DNA of 64,000 bases from Erwinia typographi (GCF_000773975.1 NZ_JRUQ01000059.1:87315-151314), one strand, 5' to 3'. Numbered from the stretch's first letter, positions 16,796 through 27,087 are shown. The notes: generated from the letters alone by a model not told the origin. Translations and numbers: made by a program.

Positions 16796-17761
16796 ATGAT
16801 CATTTATACCCTGCGTCGCCTGGTGCTGTGGCTGGTTACGCTGTTTATGCTGACGCTGGTGGGCTTCAGCCTCTGCTACTTCACGCCTCATGCTCCGCTT
16901 CAGGGCGCATCGTTCACCGATGCCTGCCTGTTCTGGTATGAAGGGCTGTTCCAGCTCGATTTTGGCGTTTCCAGCATCAACGGCGAGCCGATCGTGCAGC
17001 AAATCCGCGAAGTGTTCCCCGCCACGCTGGAGCTGTGCATTATGGCTTTCGCGCTGGCGATGCTGATCGGCATTCCGCTGGGCATTGCCGCCGGCGTACT
17101 GCGCGATAAGTGGCAGGATAAAACGATCAGCGCGCTGGCGCTGCTTGGCTTTTCTATGCCGGTGTTCTGGCTGGCGCTGCTACTGACGCTGTTCTTCTCG
17201 CTGGATCTCGGCTGGCTGCCGGTCTCCGGCCGCTTCGACCTGCTCTATCCGGTGAACAATATCACCGGTTTCGCGCTGATCGATGCCTGGCTCAGCCCCT
17301 CTCCCTGGCGGCATGAAATGCTGAAAAGCGCCCTTGTGCACCTAATCCTCCCGGTTACCGCGCTGGCCGTTGCGCCAACGACCGAGGTGGTTCGCCTGCT
17401 GCGCATCAGCACCCGCGAGGTGATGGAGCAAAACTATATTAAGGCCGCGGCGATCAGGGGCCTTTCCCGCTTCACGATCATTCGCCGCCACGTACTGCAT
17501 AATGCCCTGCCGCCGGTGATTCCCCGTCTGGGACTGCAATTCTCCACCATGCTCACGCTGGCGATGATCACTGAAGTTGTGTTCAGCTGGCCCGGTCTTG
17601 GCCGCTGGCTGGTGGATGCGATCCGCCAGCAGGATTACGCGGCGATCTCTGCCGGGGTAATGATGGTTGGTGGTCTGGTGATTACGGTTAACGTGTTGGC
17701 CGATATTCTCGGAGCAATGATGACGCCGCTGAAGCATAAGGAATGGTATGCCCGCCGATAA
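16796..17761 (+). CDS. sapB: Peptide ABC transporter permease SapB
   Basis: Inner-membrane permease of the OppB type, 321 residues with about six transmembrane helices, starting [19 protein letters not shown]. The EAA loop that docks the ATPases reads [20 protein letters not shown]. It overlaps sapC by 14 bp. Confidence 0.96.
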   Translation: MIIYTLRRLVLWLVTLFMLTLVGFSLCYFTPHAPLQGASFTDACLFWYEGLFQLDFGVSSINGEPIVQQIREVFPATLELCIMAFALAMLIGIPLGIAAGVLRDKWQDKTISALALLGFSMPVFWLALLLTLFFSLDLGWLPVSGRFDLLYPVNNITGFALIDAWLSPSPWRHEMLKSALVHLILPVTALAVAPTTEVVRLLRISTREVMEQNYIKAAAIRGLSRFTIIRRHVLHNALPPVIPRLGLQFSTMLTLAMITEVVFSWPGLGRWLVDAIRQQDYAAISAGVMMVGGLVITVNVLADILGAMMTPLKHKEWYARR

Positions 17762-18638
17762 TATTTATGCTGAAAAGCAGCTGCCCAGCACGCTGCGCAA
17801 TGCCTGGCGCCTGTTCTACCATGACACTACCGCGATGGTGGGCCTTTATGCGTTTATCGCGCTGCTGCTACTGTGCATTTTTGGTCGCCTGCTGGCCCCT
17901 TATGGCCTCGATCAGCAATTCCTTGGCTACCAGCTGCTGCCGCCCTCCTGGTCCCGCTACGGCGACGTTTCGTTCTTTCTCGGCACCGATGACCTGGGCA
18001 GGGATATTCTCAGCCGCCTGTTGAGCGGAGCCGGACCAACGGTCGGCTCCGCGATCCTGGTCACCCTTTTTGCCACGCTCTGCGCCACGGTGCTGGGCGT
18101 GCTGGCCGGGCTGACTAAAGGGCTACGCTCGGCGATCCTTAACCACGTACTGGATACGCTGCTCTCTATTCCTTCGCTGCTGCTGGCTATTATCGTGGTG
18201 GCCTTTTTAGGGCCACGCCTTGAACATGCGCTGCTGGCGGTATTTCTGGCGATCCTCCCGCGCCTGGTTCGCGCAATTTACACGGCGGTGTATGATGAGC
18301 TGGAAAAAGATTACGTTATCGCCGCGAGGCTTGATGGGGCCAGCAGTCTGAATATTCTCTGGCACGCCATTCTGCCCAATATCCTTGCCCTGCTGGTGTC
18401 TGAAGTCACCCGTGCGCTGTCGATGGCTATTCTTGATATCGCCGCTTTAGGCTTCCTCGACCTCGGCGCACAGCTGCCCTCACCCGAATGGGGCGCCATG
18501 CTTGGCGACGCCCTCGAACTGATCTACGTGGCGCCGTGGACCGTGATGCTGCCAGGAGCCGCCATTATGCTCAGCGTGCTGATTGTCAATCTGTTAGGTG
18601 ACGGCATCCGCCGGGCCATCGTTGCGGGAGTTGAATAA
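17748..18638 (+). CDS. sapC: Peptide ABC transporter permease SapC
   Basis: OppC-type inner-membrane permease of 296 residues. An N-terminal cytoplasmic stretch ([20 protein letters not shown]) precedes the first helix, followed by about five more helices. The EAA loop is [20 protein letters not shown], and [12 protein letters not shown] is the family signature. Overlap with sapB and abutment with sapD show a single translational unit. Confidence 0.96.
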   Translation: MPADNIYAEKQLPSTLRNAWRLFYHDTTAMVGLYAFIALLLLCIFGRLLAPYGLDQQFLGYQLLPPSWSRYGDVSFFLGTDDLGRDILSRLLSGAGPTVGSAILVTLFATLCATVLGVLAGLTKGLRSAILNHVLDTLLSIPSLLLAIIVVAFLGPRLEHALLAVFLAILPRLVRAIYTAVYDELEKDYVIAARLDGASSLNILWHAILPNILALLVSEVTRALSMAILDIAALGFLDLGAQLPSPEWGAMLGDALELIYVAPWTVMLPGAAIMLSVLIVNLLGDGIRRAIVAGVE

Positions 18639-19631
18639 ATGCCGCTGCTCGATATTCGTAACCTGACCATTGAGTTTATGACCGCCGACGGGCCGGTAAA
18701 GGCGGTAGATCGCGTCAGCATTACGCTGACGGAGGGTGAAGTGCGGGGCCTGGTCGGCGAGTCGGGATCGGGTAAAAGCCTGATAGCCAAAGCGATCTGC
18801 GGGGTAACCAAAGAGAACTGGCGGGTGACGGCAGACCGGATGCGGTTTGACGATATTGACCTGCTGCACCTCACGCCCCGCGAGCGGCGTAAAATTATCG
18901 GCCATAACGTATCGATGATTTTTCAGGAGCCGCAGTCCTGCCTGGATCCTTCTGAAAGCATCGGTCAGCAGATCGTGCAGGCTATTCCCGGCTGGACCTA
19001 CAAAGGCCGCTGGTATCAGCGTTTTCGCTGGCGTCACCGGCGGGCGATTGAGTTGCTGCACCGCGTCGGCATCAAAGACCATAAAGATATTATGGGCAGC
19101 TTCCCTTATGAGCTGACCGATGGCGAATGCCAGAAGGTGATGATCGCCATTGCGCTGGCTAATCAGCCGCGCCTGCTGATTGCCGATGAACCAACCAACG
19201 CGATGGAGCCCACGACCCAGGCGCAAATCTTCCGCCTGCTGGCCCGTCTGAACCAGAACAACAACACGACGATTTTACTGATCAGTCACGATTTGCAGAT
19301 GCTCAGCCAGTGGGCGGATAAAGTAAATGTGATGTACTGCGGCCAGACGGTTGAAACCGCCCCGAGCGACGAGCTGATCGTGGCGCCCCATCATCCTTAT
19401 ACCCAGGCGTTGATCCGCGCGATGCCAGATTTCGGGCGCTCGCTGCCGCATAAAAGCCGACTGAATACGCTGAACGGCGCAATTCCGTCGCTGGAGCACC
19501 TGCCGATCGGCTGTCGCCTTGGGCCGCGCTGTCCTTACGCACAGAAAAAATGCATCGAAACGCCGAGGTTAACCGGCACTAAATCCCACCTGTTCGCCTG
19601 CCACTTCCCGCTCAACATGGAGAATCAGTAA
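18639..19631 (+). CDS. sapD: Peptide ABC transporter ATP-binding protein SapD
   Basis: Cytoplasmic ATPase of 330 residues. Walker A is GESGSGKS and Walker [10 protein letters not shown]. The ABC signature is degenerate (LTDGECQK instead of LSGGQ), as it is in E. coli SapD, so one ATP site of the SapD/SapF pair may be inactive. In E. coli, SapD is also needed for K+ uptake through TrkH/TrkG. The C-terminal [15 protein letters not shown] is the Opp/Dpp-type cysteine cluster, a possible Fe-S ligand set. The start follows the sapC stop directly. Confidence 0.96.
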   Translation: MPLLDIRNLTIEFMTADGPVKAVDRVSITLTEGEVRGLVGESGSGKSLIAKAICGVTKENWRVTADRMRFDDIDLLHLTPRERRKIIGHNVSMIFQEPQSCLDPSESIGQQIVQAIPGWTYKGRWYQRFRWRHRRAIELLHRVGIKDHKDIMGSFPYELTDGECQKVMIAIALANQPRLLIADEPTNAMEPTTQAQIFRLLARLNQNNNTTILLISHDLQMLSQWADKVNVMYCGQTVETAPSDELIVAPHHPYTQALIRAMPDFGRSLPHKSRLNTLNGAIPSLEHLPIGCRLGPRCPYAQKKCIETPRLTGTKSHLFACHFPLNMENQ

Positions 19632-20437
19632 TGGTTGAATCGCTGCTGGAAGTGCGCAATCTCAGCAAAACCTTCCGCTACCGTACCGGGCTGTTTCGCC
19701 GTCAGCACGTTGAGGCGGTGAAAGAGGTCAGTTTTATGCTGCGTGAGCGGCAAACGCTGGCGATCATCGGCGAAAATGGCTCCGGTAAATCGACGCTGGC
19801 GAAAATGCTTAGCGGCATGATCAAGCCGAGTTCAGGCGACATTGTTATTGACGATCATCCGCTGCAATACGGCGATTACGGCTACCGAAGCCAGCGGATC
19901 AGAATGATTTTTCAGGACCCGTCAACCTCGCTCAATCCGCGCCAGCGCATCAGCCAGATCCTCGACTTTCCGCTACGGCTGAACACCGAACTGTCCGCCG
20001 AAGAGCGGGAGAAACGCATTATCGCCACGCTGCGTCAGGTTGGCCTGCTGCGCGACCATGCGGCTTATTATCCGCACATGCTGGCGCCCGGCCAGAAACA
20101 GCGCGTTGGCCTGGCTCGCGCGCTGATCCTGCAACCCAGGGTGATCATCGCCGATGAGGCAATGGCCTCGCTGGATATGTCGATGCGTTCCCAGTTGGTG
20201 AACCTGATGCTGGAATTGCAGGACAAACACGGGATTTCCTATATTTACGTGACGCAGCACTTGGGTATGATGAAGCACATCAGTGACCAGGTGATGGTGA
20301 TGCACCAGGGCGAAGTGGTGGAGCGAGGCAGCACCGCCGACGTGCTCGCCAGCCCGCTGCATGAGCTGACCAAAAGGCTGATCAACAGTCATTTTGGCGA
20401 AGCGTTAACCGCCGATGCCTGGCGCAAAGATCGCTGA
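19631..20437 (+). CDS. sapF: Peptide ABC transporter ATP-binding protein SapF
   Basis: Second ATPase of the Sap system, 268 residues, overlapping the sapD stop by one base. Walker A is GENGSGKS, the signature LAPGQKQRVGLARAL, and Walker B VIIADEAMASLD. It ends the operon before a rho-independent terminator. In E. coli fabI lies nearby, but here the next gene is yciW. Confidence 0.96.
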   Translation: MVESLLEVRNLSKTFRYRTGLFRRQHVEAVKEVSFMLRERQTLAIIGENGSGKSTLAKMLSGMIKPSSGDIVIDDHPLQYGDYGYRSQRIRMIFQDPSTSLNPRQRISQILDFPLRLNTELSAEEREKRIIATLRQVGLLRDHAAYYPHMLAPGQKQRVGLARALILQPRVIIADEAMASLDMSMRSQLVNLMLELQDKHGISYIYVTQHLGMMKHISDQVMVMHQGEVVERGSTADVLASPLHELTKRLINSHFGEALTADAWRKDR

Positions 20438-20462
20438 TCCTGTCGCTACGCCATGCCAGAAT

Positions 20463-20491
20463 CGTACGGTATCTTCCTGCCGTACGTTTTT
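20463..20491 (+). terminator. Terminator of the sap operon
   Basis: CGTACGG (20463-20469) pairs with CCGTACG (20480-20486) and is followed by TTTTT, 26 bp after sapF. Confidence 0.85.
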
Positions 20492-20654
20492 CCCGCTTTT
20501 TCACCGCGTTATACCATTCCGCTATGATATAGCACCGATCATTCTTTTGTTCACCTGGTCGCCTGGGAGAGGATAGTGAAGCTCTTCAGGCCCGCTGACG
20601 GACTTGCTCTTCCATTTTGCTTCGCCGGGCCGGTTAACTTGAAAAGGAATGACC

Positions 20655-21821
20655 ATGGAACAGCGCCGTTTTCCCGGCAACAGCCACTGGTATCATGAAA
20701 CGCAGTCTTCCCTCACGCCGCATACTGCCCCACTGGTCCCCGAAGCGGCAGAGATTGAAGACCGCTTTCTTCTGGGTTTAGCTCAGCAGCATCAGGATGT
20801 GCTGGGGCCGCTACTGCGTGAGTCTCAGCCTGCACTGCTGGCCTCAAGAGATCTTTATCAGCTGCTGTTGCCTCAGCAGTTGAGCACCAGCAGAACCCAT
20901 ACGCTAACGATTTACGATCGTCTGAGCACGGCGTTAACCGTTGCTCAGGTGACCGGTATTCAGCGCCTGTGCAACCATTATGCCGCGCGGCTGAACCCCC
21001 TTTCGGGACCGGACTCGTCACGCGAAAGCAATCGCCGCCTGACGCAAATCACGGAACACGCCCGCCAGCTGGCCAGCCAGCCAACGCTTATCGACGCGGC
21101 TGCCCTGCTGCGTCTTGATGAAGTTGGCTTAACCGCGCCGGATATCATCACCTTCCACCAGCTGATTGGCTTTGTCAGCTACCAGGCCCGGATGGTTGCC
21201 GGGATTCATGCCCTGCTGGCGCTGCCGGTTCGCTGGATCCCTGGCGTGACGCTGCCTGAAGATGCCAGCGACGAAGGTTTCAGCCAGCCTGGCAGCTGGC
21301 GTCCGCTGCTGCTACCGCTGGAGCAGCGCTATGCCTCTGCCGACCAGCAGGCAGCGGTAGAGTGGTGTCAGCCTCAGGAAACGCTGCGCAACTGCGCCTG
21401 GCTGTTGGCTCACGATAGCGATGCGCTTTACGGCTGGGGACAGTTGCAAAATGCCTTGCAGGAAGCCTGCGCCAGCGACGAAAGCCGCCTTGCTGCTGCG
21501 GTCTGTGCACGAATCAACGGCAGCCCGCTCTGTTTTCAGCGCGCCGCGAGCGGAGAACTCCGTGAGGCATTACTTGAAGGCGTGGATCGGGCGTCAGAAG
21601 TGGCGACGCCCGCGCAGAAAGCCATTATTCACTGTGCAGCACAGCTGACGCGTTCGCCTGAGCGATTTAGCGCCGCCCATATCCAACCGCTGAAGGCGGC
21701 AGGCTTTAGCGATCGCGCCATTGTGGCGCTGTTACAAACTATCGCGCTGTCCGGCTGGAACAACAGGCTGAGGCGTTCGCTGGGTTCCATGCAGCCGCCT
21801 TCCATACCCGACGACGCGTAA
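20655..21821 (+). CDS. yciW: CMD/AhpD-like protein YciW
   Basis: A 388-residue member of the carboxymuconolactone decarboxylase/alkylhydroperoxidase-like superfamily, with two helical CMD-type repeats visible (around LTVAQVTGIQRLCNHYAARL and FSDRAIVALLQTIALSGWNN). No CxxC redox pair is seen in either repeat, so peroxidase activity is doubtful. The start MEQRRFPGNSHWYHETQSS matches YciW; ATG 20655 is better spaced from AAGGA than ATG 20649. In E. coli yciW belongs to the CysB sulfur regulon and lies between rnb and fabI. Here a three-gene insertion separates it from rnb. Confidence 0.85.
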   Translation: MEQRRFPGNSHWYHETQSSLTPHTAPLVPEAAEIEDRFLLGLAQQHQDVLGPLLRESQPALLASRDLYQLLLPQQLSTSRTHTLTIYDRLSTALTVAQVTGIQRLCNHYAARLNPLSGPDSSRESNRRLTQITEHARQLASQPTLIDAAALLRLDEVGLTAPDIITFHQLIGFVSYQARMVAGIHALLALPVRWIPGVTLPEDASDEGFSQPGSWRPLLLPLEQRYASADQQAAVEWCQPQETLRNCAWLLAHDSDALYGWGQLQNALQEACASDESRLAAAVCARINGSPLCFQRAASGELREALLEGVDRASEVATPAQKAIIHCAAQLTRSPERFSAAHIQPLKAAGFSDRAIVALLQTIALSGWNNRLRRSLGSMQPPSIPDDA

Positions 21822-21835
21822 TCAACTGGCGGGGG

Positions 21836-22747
21836 TTATCTTCCACCCCGCTCCTCGCTAAGCCAGCGTCGCACTTCATCAAAGAAATGCTGAGAGAGCG
21901 GCGTTGCTCTGCCCGGTTCGGCTACCACCACCGCCGCCTGCCGCGACATCGGCGCAATCGCCAGCCTGCGGCTGTGTAGCCCCGACATCATGTCCGGCAG
22001 CAAATGACCACACGGCGAAATCAGGCAACCTAATCCCACCTGAACCCCTTGAATCAGTTGAAAAACCGAGGTAGTTTCCAGAATCACCCGCAGCATGACG
22101 TCGGCCTCGCGAAAATGTGAGTCCAGATAGCGGCGAAAGTAGCGGGTTTGCTCCGCCAGGCAGAGCGGGAGCGCAGCAAGCTGGCCCAGCGCCAGCGGCG
22201 TGGTGCCAGCCAGCTGCGGAAAATGTTGAGGATGAAAAACCACCTCAACGCCGTCATCCTGCAGCGGTTCGGCCTGAAAATGCAGCTCCCGTAGCGTCGC
22301 CAGCTCAAAAAAACCGATGCCGACGTCAACGGTATGGCTGTTCAGCGCCTCCAGCAGCTGGTCGGCACTCAGCACCGCCACCCGATAGTTTAGCTGCGGG
22401 TAGCGATCGCTCATCCCTTTAAGCATCAGCGGCAGGGAGATACTGCATTGAGGCACAACGCCAATCCGCAGCGTGCCGTTTACGCCGTGTTTGAGTGATT
22501 CCACCTCCAGCTTCAGCCCCTGATAGACGGAAACGATTTCCCGCGCCCAGGAGAGCACCCTTTCACCTTCCACGGTAAAGCCATCAAAGTTATTGCTGCG
22601 ATTAATCAACGAAAGACCCAGCTCTTTTTCCAGGTTTTTCAACCGCATCGATAGCGTAGGCTGACTGACAAAGCTGGCTTCGGCCGCCCGGCCAAAATGG
22701 CGCTCACGTTCAAGGTTGCACAAATAGATAAGCTGCTTAATATCCAT
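21836..22747 (-). CDS. LysR-type transcriptional regulator
   Basis: A 303-residue LysR regulator. The N-terminal winged helix-turn-helix is MDIKQLIYLCNLERERHFGRAAEASFVSQPTLSMRLK in two consecutive stretches, followed by a periplasmic-binding-protein-like effector domain. The start at 22747 fits the family; readings from 22801 add a non-homologous leader. The N-terminus resembles LysR proteins that accompany formate dehydrogenase-like genes. That is suggestive because a YdeP/FdhF-like gene lies 2 kb away, but the orphan PTS gene is closer. Target and ligand are unknown. Confidence 0.85.
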   Translation of the reverse strand: MDIKQLIYLCNLERERHFGRAAEASFVSQPTLSMRLKNLEKELGLSLINRSNNFDGFTVEGERVLSWAREIVSVYQGLKLEVESLKHGVNGTLRIGVVPQCSISLPLMLKGMSDRYPQLNYRVAVLSADQLLEALNSHTVDVGIGFFELATLRELHFQAEPLQDDGVEVVFHPQHFPQLAGTTPLALGQLAALPLCLAEQTRYFRRYLDSHFREADVMLRVILETTSVFQLIQGVQVGLGCLISPCGHLLPDMMSGLHSRRLAIAPMSRQAAVVVAEPGRATPLSQHFFDEVRRWLSEERGGR

Positions 22748-22893
22748 AATTCTTTTATTAACCCGATAAAACCTGAGGACATGGCTTGCTGTGATCGTCA
22801 AAGTAAAGGCAATATTATCACGATGTTATTACCCTGATTATCCTTTAGGAGCGGCCATCGTGGCCTTTTCGCTCTCAGGTTTATCGGCAGCAT

Positions 22894-24492
22894 TCAGGCT
22901 ACCCCTAACGCTGTTTTCACCTCGTTAGCAATTTTTTCCACCTGCGGGCCATAAATCACCTGCACATCGTGCTCGCTGACGCGGTTGACGCCGTTAGCGC
23001 CGGTGCTGAGCAAGGTTTGATCCACCACTTCCTTCATCTCTTTCACCCTGACGCGCAGCCGGGTAAAGCAGCAATCGACATCCTCTATATTGGCTTCGCC
23101 CCCCAGGCCGCTAATGATGACCCTGGTACGCTCATTGGCGGAAACGATCTGCGGCGATGCGTCGATCTCGTCTGACTCGCGGCCCGGCGTTTCAACGCGC
23201 ATCCGGGTAATGATAAATTTGAAGCCATAGTAGTAGACCGGCAGATAAATCAGCCCCAGCACAATACTCCACCACCACTGCGTTTTGCTGCCGCCGAGGA
23301 TGCCGAACACCACCAGATCGATGGCGCCGCCCTGAATGTTGCCAATCATCAGGTGCATTAATGACATCAGCATAAATGAGAGGCCGCTGAGCAGCGCGTG
23401 AAACAGATACAGCACCGGCGAGACAAAGATAAAACAGAACTCCAGCGGTTCCGTAATACCGGTAGTGAACGAGGTTAGCGCGCCCGCCATCACCAGCGCC
23501 TTGACCCGCTGCTTGTGCTCTGGTCTTGCGGTGTGATACATCGCCAGCGCGGCGGCAGGCAGGCCGAACATCATGACCGGAATTTTTCCCTGGGCAAGAT
23601 ACTGAGTAGCGCTCCTTACCGTGTCGTCCGAAAGCGCGCCCGGATGAGTCAGCGCGCTGTTGAAGATGTTCAGCGCCCCGACCACGGTCTGATTGTCTAC
23701 CGTGGCAATGCCGCCAATGGGCGTAAAGCGGACCGTTTCATTAAGAATATGGTGCAGCCCGGTAGGGATCAGCAGCCGCTCGCTGGTTCCGTAAAGGAAA
23801 GCGCCGTACTGGCCGCTGCGACCAATAAGCTCGCCAACCCAGGCGATAGCCGCGCCAATGGCTGGCCAGATCAACGCCAGCAGCACGCCGACCAGCGGCA
23901 GTACCAGCACGGTAACGATCGGCACCAGCCGCCGCCCGCCGAAGAAACCAATCGCCGTGGGCAGTTGGGTAGCATAGAAGCGGTTATGGATCGTCACCGT
24001 CAGCAGGCCGGCGATTACCCCGCCCAGCACGCTCATGTTATAGGTGAAGATCCCCAGCATTTCGATGTATTCGGCAGAGGTCATCATCGCGGCGGTCTGA
24101 GCCATGCCTTTCGCCTGAAGCGCTTCTGGCGTAGTGGTCGCCACGGTCAGCCCCTGCGCCGCCAGCGTGGCGCTAACGCCAACGTGCATGGCGATAAAGC
24201 CGATGACCGCCGCAAAGGCGGCAGTAGGCTTTTCCGCTTTCGCCAGGCCAATCGCGCTGGCTACGGCAAAAAACACCGGCAGATTGGCAAACAGCGCTCC
24301 TGCCACCTTGCGGATAAAGCCAATGACCAGCTGCGGCGTATGCAGGCTGGCAAAGGCATCGCCGGTAATGGCCGGATTCTGCATCGCGGCGGCCACGCCA
24401 AGGAAGATCCCTGCGGCGGCAATCACCGAAATCGGCATCATCAGCGCCTTGCCGAAGGCATGGATTTTGCTGGCAAACTCTTTCACAGGCAC
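22894..24492 (-). CDS. PTS sugar transporter subunit IICB (glucose/maltose superfamily)
   Basis: A 532-residue phosphotransferase permease. The EIIC domain (about residues 1-420, roughly ten helices) contains the family segment GTSERLLIPTGLHHIL. The EIIB domain at the C-terminus has the phosphocysteine in VDCCFTRLRVRV and ends YGPQVEKIANEVK. It resembles MalX-type and alpha-glucoside-type proteins, and the sugar cannot be told from sequence. No EIIA domain and no glycosidase lie nearby, so it must borrow EIIA (for example Crr). It is divergent from the ydeP-like gene and downstream of the LysR promoter region. This insertion is absent from the E. coli order. Confidence 0.87.
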   Translation of the reverse strand: MPVKEFASKIHAFGKALMMPISVIAAAGIFLGVAAAMQNPAITGDAFASLHTPQLVIGFIRKVAGALFANLPVFFAVASAIGLAKAEKPTAAFAAVIGFIAMHVGVSATLAAQGLTVATTTPEALQAKGMAQTAAMMTSAEYIEMLGIFTYNMSVLGGVIAGLLTVTIHNRFYATQLPTAIGFFGGRRLVPIVTVLVLPLVGVLLALIWPAIGAAIAWVGELIGRSGQYGAFLYGTSERLLIPTGLHHILNETVRFTPIGGIATVDNQTVVGALNIFNSALTHPGALSDDTVRSATQYLAQGKIPVMMFGLPAAALAMYHTARPEHKQRVKALVMAGALTSFTTGITEPLEFCFIFVSPVLYLFHALLSGLSFMLMSLMHLMIGNIQGGAIDLVVFGILGGSKTQWWWSIVLGLIYLPVYYYGFKFIITRMRVETPGRESDEIDASPQIVSANERTRVIISGLGGEANIEDVDCCFTRLRVRVKEMKEVVDQTLLSTGANGVNRVSEHDVQVIYGPQVEKIANEVKTALGVA

Positions 24493-24726
24493 CTCGTTAT
24501 AATGGAAGAAAGCCTAATTATTAGTCAGCTTTGCTTCCCGGGCCTGCAGAAGCAGAACGTTACGGGCAAATCTTTGAGTTAGTTCACGGTTTTGCGATAA
24601 ACCGCGCCTATCGCACCATTAAACCAATCAATTAGACAATTTTTTTACCGGGTCGCACACTATTTGCATAAAAGAAGCAATAATTTCCTAACAACTCCAA
24701 AACATTTAAATTACCTGCGAAGCGAT

Positions 24727-27039
24727 ATGAAATTTAAAACTGCGATCAAGCCTTACCAGGCAGCGGCCGGCGGCTGGGGATCTCTTGAAGCCACCACCCG
24801 CTTTGTTTTTGACAGCAAACAGGTGTTAAAAAACATGCGCAACCTGATGCGCATGAACAAAGCCAAAGGCTTTGACTGCCCAGGCTGCGCATGGGGAGAC
24901 GATAATAAAAGCACGTTCAGCTTCTGCGAAAACGGCGCGAAGGCGGTCACCTGGGAAGCCACCCGCCGCTTCGTCGACGCCAGCTTCTTCGAAAAATACA
25001 GCGTTTCCGCCCTCTATCAGCAAAGCGATTACTTCCTGGAGTATCAGGGTCGTCTGACCGAGCCTCTGCGCTATAACCGCGAAAGAGACCGTTATGAGCC
25101 CATCAGTTGGGATGACGCCTTTAAGCTGATCGCCAGGCATATCAAAGCGATGGATAACCCAGACCAGATGGAGCTGTACACCTCCGGTCGCGCCAGCAAC
25201 GAGGCTTCCTGGCTTTATCAGCTGTTTGGCCGCATGAATGGCAGCAACAACTTCCCTGACTGCTCGAATATGTGCCATGAGGCCAGCGGTACTGGTCTTA
25301 AGCGCAGCATTGGCGTAGGTAAAGGGACTATTCGCCTGGATGATTTCGACCACGCGGATGCGATTTTTGTCTTCGGTCAGAACCCCGGAACTAACCACCC
25401 GCGTATGCTGCACAGCCTGCGCCATGCTGCCGATCACGGCGCTAAAATAGTCACCTTCAATACGCTGCGTGAGCGCGGACTTGAACGTTTCGCCGATCCG
25501 CAAAAGCCGCTGGAAGTGGTGACCAGCAAAGCCGGGACCATCAGCTCAACCTATTACCAGCCGAATCTCGGCGGTGATATGGCGGCGGTCCGCGGCATGG
25601 TGAAAGCCCTTGCCCAGACTCATTACGAACTGATTGCCGAAGGTCAAAAAGGCCTGTTCGATGAAGTGTTCCTTAACGCTAAAACCGAAGGAATGGAAGC
25701 CTACCTGGCCGCCGTTGAGGCGACGGAGTGGTCGCAGATCGTGCAGCAGTCAGGCCTGAGCGAGCAACAGCTGCGTGAAGCTGCTGCCATCTACCAGAGC
25801 GCAGAGCGCGTTATCTGCACCTGGGCAATGGGGATCACCCAACACAAACACTCCGTTGATACGGTGCGCGAAATCGTTAACCTGCAACTGCTGTTTGGCC
25901 AGCTAGGCAAGAAAGGCGCTGGCCTTTGCCCGGTCCGTGGCCACAGTAACGTGCAGGGAAACCGCACGATGGGCATTGATGAAAAGCCTTCACAGGCATT
26001 CCTCGACAGCATGGCTAAGCACTTCGGCTTTGAGCCGCCGCGCAATGTCGGCCATAACACCGTTCAGGCGCTGGAAGCGATGCTGCGTGATGAAATCAAG
26101 GTGCTGATCGCGTTAGGCGGCAACCTGGCCGCTGCCGCGCCGGACAGCCCACGTACGGAAGAAGCGCTGCGTCGCTGTGGACTGACCGTGCAAATCAGCA
26201 CCAAGTTGAACCGAAGCCACCTCTGCCCTGGCGCGGTTGACGCGCTGATCCTGCCCACGCTTGGCCGTACCGAGCAGGATATTCAGGCCAGCGGCCCGCA
26301 GTTTATTACCGTTGAAGACTCCTTCAGCATGGTTCACGCCTCTGAAGGCGTGGGTAAACCGATCGCCGACACTCAGCGTTCCGAAACGGCCATTGTGGCA
26401 GGCATCGCTAACGCAGTGCTCGGCAGCGAGCGGCTGGACTGGCTCGCGCTGGCGGCGGATTACCATAAAATTCGTGACCATATTGCCGCGACGATTCCTG
26501 GCTTCAGCGATTTCAACCAGAAATGCGATATCAAGGGCGGGTTCTATCTGGGCAATGCGGCGGCGGAGTACCGTTTTAATACGCCGAACAACAAGGCTCA
26601 GTTCAGCAGCGCCCGCCTGCCCGACTCGCTGTTCCCACAGCTTGGCGAAGGCGTGGAAGTGCCGTTCACGCTGCAAACGCTGCGTTCACATGACCAGTAC
26701 AACACCACCATTTACGGCCTCGATGACCGCTATCGCGGCGTCTACGGTCAGCGTGAAGTGTTGTTTATCCACCCTGAAGATATGCAGCGTCTGGGCTTTG
26801 CCGCCGGGGACGATGTGGATATCGAAACGCTGTGGAATGACGGCATCACCCGCAAAGTATTCGGCTTTAAGCTGGTGCCTTACAATATTCCTAAAGGCAA
26901 CCTTGCCGCCTACTATCCTGAAACTAACCCGCTGGTTCCCCTCTCCAGCTTTGGCGACGGAAGCGGAACGCCTACCTCCAAATCGGTTCCGGTTACCATC
27001 ACCCTTTCTGAAGTGAAACCGGGCCTGCGTATTGCCTGA
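24727..27039 (+). CDS. ydeP: YdeP-type molybdopterin oxidoreductase (FdhF-like)
   Basis: A 770-residue cytoplasmic protein of the molybdopterin bis-MGD oxidoreductase family. It lacks a signal peptide. The N-terminal FDCPGCAWGDD resembles E. coli YdeP, and SNMCHEASGTGLKRSIGVGKG, FVFGQNPGTNHPRML and RSHDQYNTTIYGLDDRYRGV follow in YdeP order. In E. coli YdeP is part of the EvgA/YdeO acid-resistance regulon, and its substrate is unknown. The ATG at 24727 is chosen, since an ORF from 24664 adds a poorly conserved leader. A clear terminator follows. Identity with E. coli YdeP is moderate, so it could be a paralogue in the same family. Confidence 0.85.
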   Translation: MKFKTAIKPYQAAAGGWGSLEATTRFVFDSKQVLKNMRNLMRMNKAKGFDCPGCAWGDDNKSTFSFCENGAKAVTWEATRRFVDASFFEKYSVSALYQQSDYFLEYQGRLTEPLRYNRERDRYEPISWDDAFKLIARHIKAMDNPDQMELYTSGRASNEASWLYQLFGRMNGSNNFPDCSNMCHEASGTGLKRSIGVGKGTIRLDDFDHADAIFVFGQNPGTNHPRMLHSLRHAADHGAKIVTFNTLRERGLERFADPQKPLEVVTSKAGTISSTYYQPNLGGDMAAVRGMVKALAQTHYELIAEGQKGLFDEVFLNAKTEGMEAYLAAVEATEWSQIVQQSGLSEQQLREAAAIYQSAERVICTWAMGITQHKHSVDTVREIVNLQLLFGQLGKKGAGLCPVRGHSNVQGNRTMGIDEKPSQAFLDSMAKHFGFEPPRNVGHNTVQALEAMLRDEIKVLIALGGNLAAAAPDSPRTEEALRRCGLTVQISTKLNRSHLCPGAVDALILPTLGRTEQDIQASGPQFITVEDSFSMVHASEGVGKPIADTQRSETAIVAGIANAVLGSERLDWLALAADYHKIRDHIAATIPGFSDFNQKCDIKGGFYLGNAAAEYRFNTPNNKAQFSSARLPDSLFPQLGEGVEVPFTLQTLRSHDQYNTTIYGLDDRYRGVYGQREVLFIHPEDMQRLGFAAGDDVDIETLWNDGITRKVFGFKLVPYNIPKGNLAAYYPETNPLVPLSSFGDGSGTPTSKSVPVTITLSEVKPGLRIA

Positions 27040-27064
27040 GTCAGATAAGACAGCTGAATCAAAC

Positions 27065-27087
27065 AAAGCCGGGTTTCCCGGCTTTTT
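27065..27087 (+). terminator. Terminator of the ydeP-like gene
   Basis: AAGCCGGG-ttt-CCCGGCTTTTT hairpin with T-tract, about 25 bp downstream of the stop codon. Confidence 0.9.

Noticed and set aside
22845..22875. Hairpin GGCCA-tcg-TGGCC followed by TTTT
   Set aside because: Its T-tract is on the plus strand, where no gene ends, and the stem is only five pairs. Probably chance.
23515..24582. Plus-strand frame of 355 codons opposite the PTS permease
   Set aside because: Antisense of a gene with clear PTS domains. Low-complexity R/G/H-rich translation.
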